A DNA stretch of 64,000 nucleotides from JAHIKV01 sp965195225 (GCA_965195225.1 CBDAFL010000168.1:1-64000), one strand, 5' to 3'; counted from the first letter of the stretch, positions 24,429 to 33,091 are shown. The notes: generated from the sequence alone by a model not told the origin. Numbers and translations: made by a program.

Positions 24429-25052
24429 ATGCATAAGATTCGCGGCACTGCTGTATTGGGTGTTTTGATCGTGTTGTTGGTCGGTTGTGGCAAACCGGCC
24501 CCAAACGGCCAATCGGCCGCAAAGTCGCAAGGCCCCAATTCAGCCACGGGCGACAATGTTGCCACCCCCGCCGAACTCTCTGGCCCAGCCGCGGCGGTTT
24601 CTGAATTTCTGGAGGCCGTGCGAACGGGCAACGACGAAGAAGCCGCGCGGATGCTGAGTACGTTGGCACGGGAAAAAACGGCTGCCCTGAACCGCGATGT
24701 CACGCCACCGGCCAGCGATACGGCCCGATTCACAATCGGAAAGGTGGAGCATGTAGGCGAGGATGGGGCGAGAGTTGCTTCTTCTTGGACCGATCTCGAC
24801 GTGGATGGAGAACCACGGACGGACGAGGCCCTTTGGATGGTCCGCCTCGAAGAAAAAGGGTGGAGGATCGCCGGCGTGGGCGTACTGGTCTTTCCCGGCG
24901 AGCCGCTGCTGCTGTTGAACTTCGAGGATCCCGAGGACATGTTCCGGAAGCAACAATGGATCCGCGAGGAGATTCGACGGCGAATGAACAATCAGCCAAG
25001 CGACGTACAGGCCCAAGGGGGTAATAATCCAGAAAACCCAATCCGACGTTGA
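24429..25052 (+). CDS. Lipoprotein of unknown function
   Basis: A 207-aa protein with a lipoprotein signal: MHKIRGTAVLGVLIVLLVGC, with the lipobox LVGC near residue 20, then a low-complexity linker. Residues about 60-185 look like a small alpha/beta domain (AAAVSEFLEAVRTGNDEEAARMLSTLAREKTAAL ... EDGARVASSWTDLD ... EALWMVRLEEKGWRIAGVGV), resembling DUF4878/NTF2-like lipoproteins. Start at 24429 has GGAGG upstream (ACAAGGAGGTCGGGAAG). Confidence 0.85.
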   Translation: MHKIRGTAVLGVLIVLLVGCGKPAPNGQSAAKSQGPNSATGDNVATPAELSGPAAAVSEFLEAVRTGNDEEAARMLSTLAREKTAALNRDVTPPASDTARFTIGKVEHVGEDGARVASSWTDLDVDGEPRTDEALWMVRLEEKGWRIAGVGVLVFPGEPLLLLNFEDPEDMFRKQQWIREEIRRRMNNQPSDVQAQGGNNPENPIRR

Positions 25053-25171
25053 CTAGGCAATTTTAGGGGTGTTTTTCAAGGATTTTTCTGGCTACCGCCG
25101 GATTTGGGGTGTATCATCGGCGGCCGGTGGCTGCGAATTCCAACCGCGGAAGCGGCTGCACATCTCACCGC

Positions 25172-25350
25172 AACTCGTTTCTCTACAACGAGTTATGCTT
25201 GGCTGCATTGAATTATTCGAGGCCGGTTGGCCTCGATTTCCCACTAAGCTCTTCAGGAAGAGGGTTTCGTGACCTAGATTTTTGTATTCAGACGACACAT
25301 TATCCCCAAAATGCCGAGGGGTCCTAATGCGAACATTTTCGCGGACCCCT
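25172..25350 (+). ncRNA. Candidate structured RNA (three hairpins)
   Basis: Three perfect-stem hairpins in a row (7, 8 and 8 plus 4 base pairs) lie in the spacer. The last is the strongest. The region could be a small RNA, the terminator region of the upstream lipoprotein gene, or remnants of repeats. The strand is not decided by the sequence. No known RNA family is recognised. Confidence 0.3.
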
Positions 25351-25352
25351 AG

Positions 25353-25379
25353 TTGACAACTGAACCGACTATGTTAACT
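25353..25379 (+). promoter_or_regulatory. Candidate promoter for the cysteine-rich gene
   Basis: TTGACA at 25353-25358 is a perfect -35 box. A weak -10 (TTAACT, 25374-25379) follows at 15 bases. It would give a leader of about 215 bases before the ATG at 25601. Confidence 0.35.
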
Positions 25380-25600
25380 TTTCGTCCTAAGCTGTGTACT
25401 CGTAACCATTGGGTGCAGCCGTTAGAGTTTGCACAGGGTAACGGGGTGATGGTCGGGGCGATCAGTTCGTGGTTCGAGGCACGGCGGGGGTTTTGGTAAC
25501 AGTCTTTCCGGTCGAGTACCGTCGCGGTCGGAAGGGGTAGAACGCACGACGGTTTCAGTGTGAGTTTACGCTACGGTACCTTTTAGTGGAGGTTAATCGA

Positions 25601-26404
25601 ATGAATCGGATGTATCTATTTGGCGCCGCGCTAGGTGTTGCGGTGCTCGGGATTGTCTTGTTGGGCAATGAAAGCCGCGTGTTGGCGGACGACGCCGTCG
25701 CGCCGGTGACTTGTGCGCCGGTCTACGACACTTGCGAGCCGGCAACCTGTTGCCCGAAAACCTGCAAGCCGAGGCGAAGCAGGCGGACCTGCCGTCCGAA
25801 GACCTGCGAGCCGAAGACTTGCGAGCCGGTCACTTGCGCTCCGAAGACCTGCAAGCCGAGGCGGAGCAGGCGGACCTGCCGTCCGAAGACCTGTGCGCCG
25901 AAGACTTGCGCGCCGGTCACTTGTGAGCCGGTCACTTGCGCTCCGAAGACCTGCAAGCCGAAGCGCTGCAAGCGCGTTAGGACTTGCCGTCCGAAGACCT
26001 GCAAGCCGAAGACTTGTGTTCCGGTCACTTGCGAGCCGAAGACCTGCAAGCCGAGGCGCAGCAGGCGGACCTGTCGTCCGAAGACCTGCAAGCCGAAGAC
26101 TTGTGTTCCGGCCACTTGCGAGCCGGTCACTTGCGCTCCGAAGACCTGCAAGCCGAAGCGTTGCAAGCGCGTCCGGACCTGCCGTCCGAAGACTTGCAAG
26201 CCGAAGACCTGCAAGCCGAAGCGTTGCAAGAAGGCTCGGACCTGCAAGCCGAAGACCTGCAAGCCGAAGCGCTGCAAGAAGGCTCGGACCTGCCGTCCGA
26301 AGACCTGCAAGCCGAAGACTTGCGCTCCGAAGACTTGTGCTCCGGTCGAGACTCCGAAGGAAGCGCCAGCCGTTCCCGCGGCTCCCGCTCCGAAGACAAC
26401 CTGA
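25601..26404 (+). CDS. Exported cysteine/proline/lysine-rich repeat protein
   Basis: A 267-aa protein. MNRMYLFGAALGVAVLGIVL is an export signal with likely cleavage after LADD or nearby. The mature part is almost wholly built from a five-residue unit TC-x-P-K/V, with variants KPRRSRRTC and KPKRCKRVRTC, and carries about 40 cysteines, many Lys/Arg and Pro, and no aromatic residue apart from one Tyr near the start. The tail is APVETPKEAPAVPAAPAPKTT. Proteins this rich in regularly spaced Cys and Pro usually form disulfide-linked structural material or bind metals. Planctomycete walls have been described as rich in cystine and proline, so a wall or envelope role is possible, but this is inference. 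A GGAGG precedes the ATG, and a strong terminator follows. Confidence 0.88.
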   Translation: MNRMYLFGAALGVAVLGIVLLGNESRVLADDAVAPVTCAPVYDTCEPATCCPKTCKPRRSRRTCRPKTCEPKTCEPVTCAPKTCKPRRSRRTCRPKTCAPKTCAPVTCEPVTCAPKTCKPKRCKRVRTCRPKTCKPKTCVPVTCEPKTCKPRRSRRTCRPKTCKPKTCVPATCEPVTCAPKTCKPKRCKRVRTCRPKTCKPKTCKPKRCKKARTCKPKTCKPKRCKKARTCRPKTCKPKTCAPKTCAPVETPKEAPAVPAAPAPKTT

Positions 26405-26520
26405 ATGTTCCAGATTTGACGGAAAGCCGCCGTCGGGGGCGTTATTGTGCCCGGTTGCGAACTGGCCGTCCATGCTGAGACCTGCTCTGTTGGTCTCGGA
26501 AATCTGAATGTAAGCGAGAC

Positions 26521-26556
26521 AAGCCGGACCTGCCCAGCGCAGGCCCGGCTTTTTTG
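26521..26556 (+). terminator. Rho-independent terminator
   Basis: AAGCCGG-A-CCTGC ... GCAGG-C-CCGGCTT forms a 12-bp stem with a single mismatch and a 5-base loop, followed by TTTTTTG. It ends the cysteine-rich protein transcript. Confidence 0.88.
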
Positions 26557-26703
26557 TTTGCAGGGCATGTTTTGAGCCTTGAAGGCGAAAGTCCTTTGCG
26601 ATCCGGGGCGGATTGCACAACTCCTCTGACTGCGGTATCCTCGACGGTTGCATTTTTGCTGAACAATTCCCACTATCCCCCTTATTTCTCTGCGTTATCG
26701 CCC

Positions 26704-28077
26704 ATGAAAACCATCATCGAGCCGTTTAGGATCAAGTCGGTCGAGCCGATCAAGTTCACCACCGTAGAGGAGCGGGAGAAGATTCTTCGCCAAGGCGGAT
26801 ACAACATCTTCATGGTCCCCGCCGAGGACGTGCTGATCGACCTGCTGACCGACAGCGGCACTTCGGCCATGAGCGCCGACCAATGGGCGGGCATCATGCG
26901 CGGCGACGAATCGTACGCCGGCGCCAGGAGTTTCTATCGCTTCCAAGACAAGGTCCGCGAGCTGACCGGCTTCAAACACATCATTCCCACCCACCAGGGT
27001 CGCGCCGCCGAGCGGATTCTGTTCTCCATCTCCGGCGGGCCGGGCAAGGTGGTGCCGAACAACGCCCACTTCGACACTACTCGCGCGAATATCGAGTTCT
27101 CGGGCGCCACGGCCGTCGATCTGCCCACCGCCGAGGGCGTGGACCCGGACGTCATCGCCGACTTCAAGGGAAACATCAACATCGCCGCGCTGCGCGAGTT
27201 TATCGAGAAGACCGGCGTGGAGAACATCCCGCTGTGCATGATTACCGTGACGAACAACTCGGGAGGCGGCCAGCCGGTCTCGATGCAAAACATCCGCGAG
27301 GCCAAGCAGGTCTGTCAGGAGTACGGCATCCCGCTGTTTCTAGACGCCTGCCGCTTTGCCGAAAACGCCTATTTCATCAAGCTGCGCGAGCCGGGCTACG
27401 CCGACCGCTCGGTCAAAAGCATCGTCCAGGAGATGTTCTCATACGCCGACGGCGCTACGATGAGCGCGAAAAAGGACGCCATTGTCAACATCGGCGGCTT
27501 CATAGCCATGAACGACGACGAGCTGGCCTTGGAAGCCCGAAACCTGCTGATAATCACCGAAGGATTTCCGACCTACGGCGGACTGGCCGGACGCGACCTG
27601 GAGGCAATCGCCATCGGGCTGGAGGAGGTGCTGGACGAACATTATCTCCAATATCGCATCCGTTCGACCGCATATTTGGGTGAGCGGATAGTGGCCGCGG
27701 GCGTACCTATCCTTCAGCCGCCCGGCGGACACGCCATTTACCTGAACGCGAAGAAGTTTCTGCCGCACGTGCCGGCGGACCAATTTCCGGGCCAGTCGCT
27801 TACCGTGGAACTGTACCGCCACGCCGGAATCCGCGCCGTCGAGATTGGCAGCGTGATGTTCGGTCGGCACGACGCGGAGGGCAAGTTCGTTCCGGCCTCG
27901 ATGGAACTGGTGCGGCTGGCGATACCGCGTCGAGTTTACACCCAAAGCCACATCGACTACGTGATCGAGGCGATCATCGAGGTATTTCAGAATCGCGACA
28001 AGCTGCCGGGCTATCGGATCGTCGAGGAGCCGCCGCTGCTGCGGCACTTTACGGCGAAGTTCGAGCCGATTGGGTAA
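26704..28077 (+). CDS. tnaA: Tryptophanase (tryptophan indole-lyase)
   Basis: A 457-aa PLP-dependent beta-eliminating lyase. LLTDSGTSAMS, GDESYAGARSFY, PTHQGRAAERILF, DACRFAENAYFIK and the PLP lysine in TMSAKKDAIVNIGG are typical of the tryptophanase/tyrosine phenol-lyase family. The segment AGIRAVEIGS has Val where tyrosine phenol-lyases have the substrate-binding Arg (VRSMERG), which favours tryptophanase. It converts tryptophan to indole, pyruvate and ammonia in the cytoplasm. No tnaC leader or tnaB permease gene is next to it. The start at 26704 gives the usual family length; the longer frame upstream crosses the terminator region. Confidence 0.92.
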   Translation: MKTIIEPFRIKSVEPIKFTTVEEREKILRQGGYNIFMVPAEDVLIDLLTDSGTSAMSADQWAGIMRGDESYAGARSFYRFQDKVRELTGFKHIIPTHQGRAAERILFSISGGPGKVVPNNAHFDTTRANIEFSGATAVDLPTAEGVDPDVIADFKGNINIAALREFIEKTGVENIPLCMITVTNNSGGGQPVSMQNIREAKQVCQEYGIPLFLDACRFAENAYFIKLREPGYADRSVKSIVQEMFSYADGATMSAKKDAIVNIGGFIAMNDDELALEARNLLIITEGFPTYGGLAGRDLEAIAIGLEEVLDEHYLQYRIRSTAYLGERIVAAGVPILQPPGGHAIYLNAKKFLPHVPADQFPGQSLTVELYRHAGIRAVEIGSVMFGRHDAEGKFVPASMELVRLAIPRRVYTQSHIDYVIEAIIEVFQNRDKLPGYRIVEEPPLLRHFTAKFEPIG

Positions 28078-28095
28078 CATTCGAGATGGGTGGAA

Positions 28096-28179
28096 AGTAG
28101 GGTGGGACAAGCAAAGCGCAGTCCCACCAACACCGGGGATAGCCGTGGTGGGACTGCGCTTTGCTTGTCCCACCCTACT
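28096..28179. repeat. GTAGGGTGGGAC-type long palindrome
   Basis: Arms AGTAGGGTGGGACAAGCAAA and its complement extend about 34 bases each around a short loop. It is another word-palindrome, with the words GACAAGCAAAGCGCAGTC / GACTGCGCTTTGCTTGTC, between tnaA and the Uma2 gene. Confidence 0.88.
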
Positions 28180-28233
28180 TGTTGGGCGACCGGACAGGGC
28201 TTATAATGGGAGTGCCAGCCGGAGGAGGTACAC

Positions 28234-28929
28234 ATGGCATCGGCATTCTTGGCGACCAGCGTCGTATTCGAGGAATTGGTGGAAGTGCCGCTCGCTGTAC
28301 GCTCGTTGGACGACTTCCGCCGCTGGGCCCTCTCGGACGATTTTCCCGAATCGGGACGGATCGACTTCATCGACGGCAAAATCGAGGTGGATATGGCGCC
28401 CGAAGATCTATTCTGTCATGGGACGTTTAAGACCGAGGTTGCCGCAGCGTTGTATCAACGAATCAAACGTCTCCGAATGGGACATTTGTTCGTCGACAAA
28501 GCACGGATTTCCAGTCCGGAAGCCGGCCTGTCCGTCGAACCGGACATTGTGTTCTTGTCGCACGAGGCAATTCGGTCGGGCCGAGTCCACCTGACTCCCA
28601 AGGCTGGCGGGCAGCCGGGACGATACGTGGAAATCGAAGGGGCACCGGACCTGGTCGTCGAAATAGTCAGCGACGGTTCCGTTACGAAGGACACGCGGCG
28701 TCTGCCGGCCGCTTACTTCCGGGCCGGGGTCCGGGAGTTCTGGCTGGCCGACGCCCGCGGAGAACGGCCCGTCTTCATCATCCATAGCCCCGGCCAAAAC
28801 GGTTTCGAGCCGGTTTCGCCCGATGCCGACGGCTTCCAGCCCTCCGCCGTCCTCGGCTGCCGCTACCGACTCGACGCCGCCCGCAACGCGGACGGCAACT
28901 GGGAATTCGACTTGCGCGAGCAAGCGTGA
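28234..28929 (+). CDS. Uma2-family (DUF820) PD-(D/E)XK nuclease-like protein
   Basis: A 231-aa protein of the Uma2 family. SGRIDFIDGKIEVDMAP opens the core, VEPDIVFLS and PDLVVEIVSDGS carry the acidic residues of the PD-(D/E)XK fold, and YFRAGVREFWLADAR follows. Members are often numerous in planctomycetes and cyanobacteria and are thought to derive from nucleases, with unknown function. GGAGG lies 6-10 bases before the ATG. Confidence 0.9.
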   Translation: MASAFLATSVVFEELVEVPLAVRSLDDFRRWALSDDFPESGRIDFIDGKIEVDMAPEDLFCHGTFKTEVAAALYQRIKRLRMGHLFVDKARISSPEAGLSVEPDIVFLSHEAIRSGRVHLTPKAGGQPGRYVEIEGAPDLVVEIVSDGSVTKDTRRLPAAYFRAGVREFWLADARGERPVFIIHSPGQNGFEPVSPDADGFQPSAVLGCRYRLDAARNADGNWEFDLREQA

Positions 28930-28938
28930 TATTGTGGT

Positions 28939-29871
28939 ATGGACAAACACGTCGTTACCGGCGCATTCGGCTATTCCGGCAAGTATATTGCTGCCCGATT
29001 GCTCGACGCGGGACATGAAGTCCACACGTTGACCAACTCACCCGACCGCGAGAATCCTTTCGGCGGAAAGGTCCAAGCAACGCCGTTTAACTTCGATTCC
29101 CCGGAACGGATGGTGGAAGTATTGCGCGGTGCGGACACCCTGTACAATACATATTGGGTCCGCTTCAATCACGGAGACTTCAGCCACTCGTTGGCGGTGA
29201 ACAACACGCTAAAGCTGTTTTCGGCCGCAAAAGAAGCGGGGGTCCGTCGCGTGGTTCACGTGAGCATCTCCAATCCTTCCGAACAGAGCGATCTTGAATA
29301 CTTCCGCGGCAAGGCCCGGCTAGAACGCGAATTGATCGAATCCGGTCTTTCTTACTGCATCCTCAGGCCGACGGTGCTTTTCGGCAAGGAGGATATTCTA
29401 GTGAACAACATCGCCTGGACTCTGCGACGGCTTCCGCTGTTTGGTGTGTTCGGCGATGGAGAGTATCGGATTCAGCCGATTTACGTTGATGATTTGGCCG
29501 AGTTGGCGGTGGAACATGCCGCGCGGACCGAAAACGAGATTGTCGATGCCATAGGTTCCGAAACGTTCACGTTTCGCGGTCTCGTGGAGACCATTGGAAC
29601 GATAATCGGACGGCGGCGGCCAATCATTTCCGTTTCGCCCACGGTAGGGTATTATACAGCTTGGTTCCTCGGCAAGTTGATGGGTGACATTTTCCTTACC
29701 CGTGAGGAAATCGCCGGACTGATGCGGGGACTGCTTTGCACTCAATCCGAGCCGGCCGGACGCACCAAGTTGACCGATTGGTGCAAAGAACACGCCGATA
29801 CGTTGGGGCGAAAGTATTCCAGTGAGTTAGCGCGCCGAAAAAATCGCCGGAAATCCTATCAAAACCTATAG
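28939..29871 (+). CDS. NAD(P)-dependent epimerase/SDR-type protein
   Basis: A 310-aa atypical short-chain dehydrogenase. The nucleotide-binding glycine motif is VTGAFGYSGKYIAARLLDAG. RRVVHVSISNPSEQSDLEYF and LERELIESGLSYCILRPTVLFG match NmrA/NDUFA9-like proteins, in which the catalytic Tyr-x3-Lys is not always present. YRIQPIYVDDLAELA is a typical late motif. It starts 10 bases after the Uma2 gene, so the two may be co-transcribed. Substrate unknown. Confidence 0.88.
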   Translation: MDKHVVTGAFGYSGKYIAARLLDAGHEVHTLTNSPDRENPFGGKVQATPFNFDSPERMVEVLRGADTLYNTYWVRFNHGDFSHSLAVNNTLKLFSAAKEAGVRRVVHVSISNPSEQSDLEYFRGKARLERELIESGLSYCILRPTVLFGKEDILVNNIAWTLRRLPLFGVFGDGEYRIQPIYVDDLAELAVEHAARTENEIVDAIGSETFTFRGLVETIGTIIGRRRPIISVSPTVGYYTAWFLGKLMGDIFLTREEIAGLMRGLLCTQSEPAGRTKLTDWCKEHADTLGRKYSSELARRKNRRKSYQNL

Positions 29872-29886
29872 CCTACAGCCTATTCC

Positions 29887-30774
29887 ATGCGACTTCTCAT
29901 CGCCTGCCCACAATGCCATCGTCAGTTCGACGCCGGTGCTCGGCCGATCGGCAGCCGGTTCCGCTGCCATTGCGGATCGGTTGTTACGGTCCGTCGGCCG
30001 CGCGGGCACAACGCCGCGGTGGTCCGCTGCTCGTCGTGCGGCGCGCCGCGACAGCAAGGCGGCATGGCTTGTTCCCATTGCGGATCCGACTTCACCCTAC
30101 ACGAACGAGACCTCGATACGATCTGTCCGGAGTGTTTCGCGCGGATAAGCAATCGGGCCAAGTTCTGCCATCATTGCGGGCTGGCGCTGCGTCCGGAAGC
30201 TCTGGCCGGCGAGAAAACGGAACTTACCTGCCCGATCTGCGAAAAAATGTCTCGCCTCAGCAGCCGGCAGATCGGCGACGTGGCCCTGATGGAGTGCGGC
30301 CGCTGCGCCGGGTTCTGGCTGGGGGCGAACATCCTGGAGCATTTGGTCCAAAAGGCCACGACCGACTTGCCGATCGAGGATTTCCGGCTCCACTCCGCGC
30401 CGCGTCGGACCTCGACGCTCGATTCCCCCTCGCAGCGCGGCCCGATGTACCGCAAGTGTCCGGTCTGCGGCAAGTTGATGAACCGCCGCCATTTTGCCCG
30501 CCGTAGCGGTGTAATAATCGACATTTGCAGGAATCACGGCGTCTGGTTCGACGCCGAAGAGTTGCCGCGCATCTTGGCCTGGGTGCGGATCGGCGGAAAG
30601 GCCAAATCGGACCGCCGGGCGGCCGACGAAGCCAAACACAAAAATCGCCTCGATTCAATCGCCAAAACGGCGGAATGGCAGAGAGAAGCAAGACGATTCG
30701 GATACGATCCACTTAGCGGACAGCCTAATTCCATATCGATTCTGGCGTCATTCGCCGCATGGTTGTTCCGCTAG
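29887..30774 (+). CDS. Multi-zinc-ribbon protein
   Basis: A 295-aa protein with at least four CxxC-type zinc ribbons: LIACPQCHRQFDAG at the N-terminus, CSSCGAPRQQGGMACSHCGSDF, ICPECFARISNRAKFCHHCG, and two TFIIB-type ribbons (LTCPICEKMS ... MECGRCAGFWLG and YRKCPVCGKLMNRRHFAR ... IDICRNHGVWFDAEEL). The last two follow the zf-TFIIB pattern with a trailing W-F/W-hydrophobic motif. There is no enzyme domain. It follows the SDR gene by 15 bases. Function unknown; nucleic-acid or protein binding is likely. Confidence 0.85.
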   Translation: MRLLIACPQCHRQFDAGARPIGSRFRCHCGSVVTVRRPRGHNAAVVRCSSCGAPRQQGGMACSHCGSDFTLHERDLDTICPECFARISNRAKFCHHCGLALRPEALAGEKTELTCPICEKMSRLSSRQIGDVALMECGRCAGFWLGANILEHLVQKATTDLPIEDFRLHSAPRRTSTLDSPSQRGPMYRKCPVCGKLMNRRHFARRSGVIIDICRNHGVWFDAEELPRILAWVRIGGKAKSDRRAADEAKHKNRLDSIAKTAEWQREARRFGYDPLSGQPNSISILASFAAWLFR

Positions 30775-30784
30775 CTTGGCTCGG

Positions 30785-30847
30785 TGGGTGGCACTGGCGT
30801 CTCGCCAGTGTTCTTGCCGCCAGCACTGGCGAGACGCCAGTGCCACC
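30785..30847. repeat. GGGTGGCACTGGCG-type nested palindrome
   Basis: Same structure as the repeat at 2841-2901, with arms matching for 26 bases and a different loop. Confidence 0.9.
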
Positions 30848-30905
30848 CCCCACGGCCGCAGTCGTGGGGCATTTGCCTTATGTGTTATTGGATTTCCGGC
30901 AGTTA

Positions 30906-31301
30906 CTAACTTGGTTCGGTGTCGGCCGGCACGCTCTCGCCATCGATAAACTGGAGGAGTTTCGATATGCAGAGCTTGTTCATGCTGGTGCGGTGGTCCT
31001 GGGCCTCTTCTCGCAGCGCCTCGTGAAGGCTTTTTGGCAGCCGCACCGTGATTACCCGCGTCGGCTCGTTTTCGTCCATAGCTACCGGTCCCTGCCGCCG
31101 GAGTTTGGCGAGCATCTGCAAAATATCTTTATTGTCCTCGGATTGCTCAAACGCGGCAAACGCCTCGCGGGTGGGAAAAGCGTGGCGAGCAACCCCGTGC
31201 AAACCGAGAATCTCGCGGTAGAAAGTGACCCAATCCGGCTCTTGCGCCAATAAATCCTCGGATACCCGTTTGACTTCCGCCTTTTTCTCGCAGGTGATCA
31301 T
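30906..31301 (-). CDS. HicB-like/ribbon-helix-helix protein
   Basis: A 131-aa protein. The C-terminal half (TRVITVRLPKSLHEALREEAQDHRTSMNKLCISKLLQFI) is a ribbon-helix-helix DNA-binding domain like that of HicB/Arc-type antitoxins. The N-terminal half (LLAQEPDWVTFYREILGLHGVARHAFPTREAFAAFEQSEDN) is helical and unassigned. No toxin gene is adjacent on either side. Start at 31301 has AGGAG nine bases upstream. Confidence 0.78.
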   Translation of the reverse strand: MITCEKKAEVKRVSEDLLAQEPDWVTFYREILGLHGVARHAFPTREAFAAFEQSEDNKDILQMLAKLRRQGPVAMDENEPTRVITVRLPKSLHEALREEAQDHRTSMNKLCISKLLQFIDGESVPADTEPS

Positions 31302-31580
31302 GCCAGTCTCCTTCAGACACATCATAGGTTGCATCAAATCCGTCCACCTCCGTGGCGACGGTATGGAGAAATAATCCGACTGAGTCAAGTGGCAGCCGGA
31401 TGTTGTTGCACTGCAAGCAGTTACAGCACTGCAAGCAATGTGCATTCAGACCAGGCGGCGACGCGCGATTTCCGTGCAACCGGAAAATGCCCAAGAACTA
31501 AGCAACGGAAAAACTCGCATTTCCTAAAGTGTCCACTTCGTAGTGCCGATAAAAGTTAGTTTGGGTAATCTCAAGAAACT
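31302..31580. other. Spacer with no visible gene
   Basis: Apart from the likely promoter of the ribbon-helix-helix gene, the only sequence pattern I see is a small repeat of TTGCA/GCAAGCA words around 31405-31440. Confidence 0.4.
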
Positions 31581-31610
31581 AAAAAACCCCCGCCGCGAGC
31601 GACGGGGGTT
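31581..31610 (-). terminator. Rho-independent terminator
   Basis: On the minus strand AACCCCC ... GGGGGTT is followed by TTTTTAG, after the sugar isomerase gene at 31715. Confidence 0.8.
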
Positions 31611-31670
31611 ATCGATCTTAGTTGCCACGGGTAATCGCTCCGTGTAGCGGGCGGCTTGCCCGCCGTCGCG

Positions 31671-31697
31671 ATCCCCTCTCCCAGAGGGAGAGGGGAT
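31671..31697. repeat. ATCCCCTCTCCC-type palindrome
   Basis: ATCCCCTCTCCC-AGA-GGGAGAGGGGAT is a perfect hairpin. Related ones are at about 9589-9612, 46866-46888 and 56012-56036. Confidence 0.8.
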
Positions 31698-31714
31698 ACT
31701 TTCCAATCACGCTC

Positions 31715-32617
31715 TCAGCCCTTGGCCGCCAAGCCAGCCGTCGTCTCGTTGAAAAACTCGACGCATTGGGCAAGCTCCGGCATGGCTTTGCCCCAGTTGT
31801 GCTCGTACTCGATGGCAAAGAAGGGCTTGATCCCCTGGCGTTGGATTTCGACGAGCATCCCCTTCACGTCGCATACGCCCGTTCCCCAAGGCACGTCGTG
31901 GGCATCTTTGGCCTTCTTGTTCAGATCCTTCAAGTGGAAGGAAATGATCCGTCCCTGGAGCTTTTTCAGACATTCGATGGGGTCAATCCCCGACCGCATC
32001 CAGTGGCCGGTGTCGGCGCAGGCCCCAATCCGCCGGCCGCGGCCACGGCAGACCTTCAGCACGGTCTCGGGCTTCCAATAGCGCGAGGGTTTTGGATGGT
32101 TGTGTACGGCGACGTTGATTCCGTACTCCTCGCTGAGTTTGTCGAGCGTATCGAAAGCCTCCTCGTCGGGTTCGGAAACGAGGGTTTCAATGCCCATGTC
32201 CTTGGCGAACTCGAACATTTTCCGGCACTGATCGGGGTCTTTCGAGAGTTTGCAACAGCCGAAGTTCACCATTTTGACGCCCGAGTCGGCCAGTTTCCGC
32301 TTGATCGCCTTTCGCGCCTCGGCCGGCAATTCGTCGCCGACGATCACCTCCGGTTTCTCCTTGCTGAGTTTTTGGCCCGGAAATGCCTCGATGTAATGAA
32401 GCCCTAGGGCGGCGATGTTGTCGATGGCCTCGAACAAGGTGGCGTGGTGGAATGTCCATGCCTGTACGCCGAGCCGCCAACCGAGTTTCTCGGCGTTTGC
32501 GGCGCCTTGGGCCAATTCCGCGGCCGTCAGTCGGGCACCGCCCAAAACGGTTAGTCCAACGCTGGCGCCCACCGCGCCGGTTGTCATCAGAAAATCGCGA
32601 CGATTCAGCCGATTCAT
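31715..32617 (-). CDS. Tat-exported sugar phosphate isomerase/epimerase
   Basis: A 300-aa TIM-barrel protein of the xylose-isomerase-like family. The N-terminus NRLNRRDFLMTTGAVGASVG is a twin-arginine signal, so the protein probably acts outside the cytoplasm. Visible barrel motifs are LGLHYIEAFPG, NFGCCKL, VAVHNHPKPSRYW, GACADTGHWMRSG, ISFHLKDLNKK and FAIEYEHNWG. Substrate is unknown. Planctomycetes encode many such exported enzymes. Start at 32617 follows CAAGGAG; the longer frame upstream is not protein-like. Confidence 0.92.
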   Translation of the reverse strand: MNRLNRRDFLMTTGAVGASVGLTVLGGARLTAAELAQGAANAEKLGWRLGVQAWTFHHATLFEAIDNIAALGLHYIEAFPGQKLSKEKPEVIVGDELPAEARKAIKRKLADSGVKMVNFGCCKLSKDPDQCRKMFEFAKDMGIETLVSEPDEEAFDTLDKLSEEYGINVAVHNHPKPSRYWKPETVLKVCRGRGRRIGACADTGHWMRSGIDPIECLKKLQGRIISFHLKDLNKKAKDAHDVPWGTGVCDVKGMLVEIQRQGIKPFFAIEYEHNWGKAMPELAQCVEFFNETTAGLAAKG

Positions 32618-33091
32618 GCCATATTCTCCTTGGGAGTGTACGTTGAAGGGGGGGGCAAGGATGGAGCGGCAGTCTGTTTCCGCCATTGAACACAGCTTAT
32701 TATACCCCCGTAAACAAGAATACGAAACCACGAGCGGCATGGATGCCGTGTGAATCATCCGCCGGGAATAAATCCCTCGTTCCCACGGTCCTCCGTGGAA
32801 ACGGACTGTCCGCGACGCTCTGCGTCGTCGCCATCGACGCGGAGCGTGGGAACCAGTATCCACCAACGATCCAGCCCCAATGGCGGGATATGGCGGGATA
32901 TAGCGGACAATTGACGGCTATTCGGCCGGGAGTTAGAATGAGGGTTCGGGATTATGCACCCGACCTCTTCTCCGTTGGGCATTCGTCTTTCAAGGGTTTT
33001 GGTGGCTCGGGACACAAGGGCGTGTAAGGGTTTGGGAGCTGCCGATTGGACCGCGGCCGGAACGCGGTGTCGGTTTCTCGGCGACGAATAG
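32618..33091. other. Spacer before the kinase gene
   Basis: No gene is supported. It contains a complex palindromic repeat at 32779-32854 (GTTCCCACG ... CGTGGGAAC outer arms, inner GACGCTCTGCGTC) and no clear promoter. Confidence 0.5.
32779..32854. repeat. GTTCCCACG-type palindrome
   Basis: Outer words CGTTCCCACG and CGTGGGAAC enclose GGTCCTCCGTGG-type and GACGCTCTGCGTC hairpins. Relatives: 17921-17950, 56078-56103 and 56848-56874. Confidence 0.75.

Larger units (their letters stand above)
25053..25600. other. Long structured spacer before the cysteine-rich gene
   Basis: No gene is supported in this 548-base region. It holds hairpins at 25172-25194 (AACTCGT/ACGAGTT), 25217-25236 (TCGAGGCC-GGTT-GGCCTCGA) and 25317-25350 (AGGGGTCC/GGACCCCT enclosing GCGA/TCGC), then a promoter-like TTGACA at 25353, then 220 bases of leader ending in TGGAGG before the ATG. 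Confidence 0.6.

Noticed and set aside
25631..26673. Long antisense and alternative-frame open frames over the cysteine-rich gene (over 300 codons)
   Set aside because: The repeat unit lacks stop triplets in several frames, so the frames stay open by repetition. They have no ribosome site, and their translations are repeats of the same unit in other frames.
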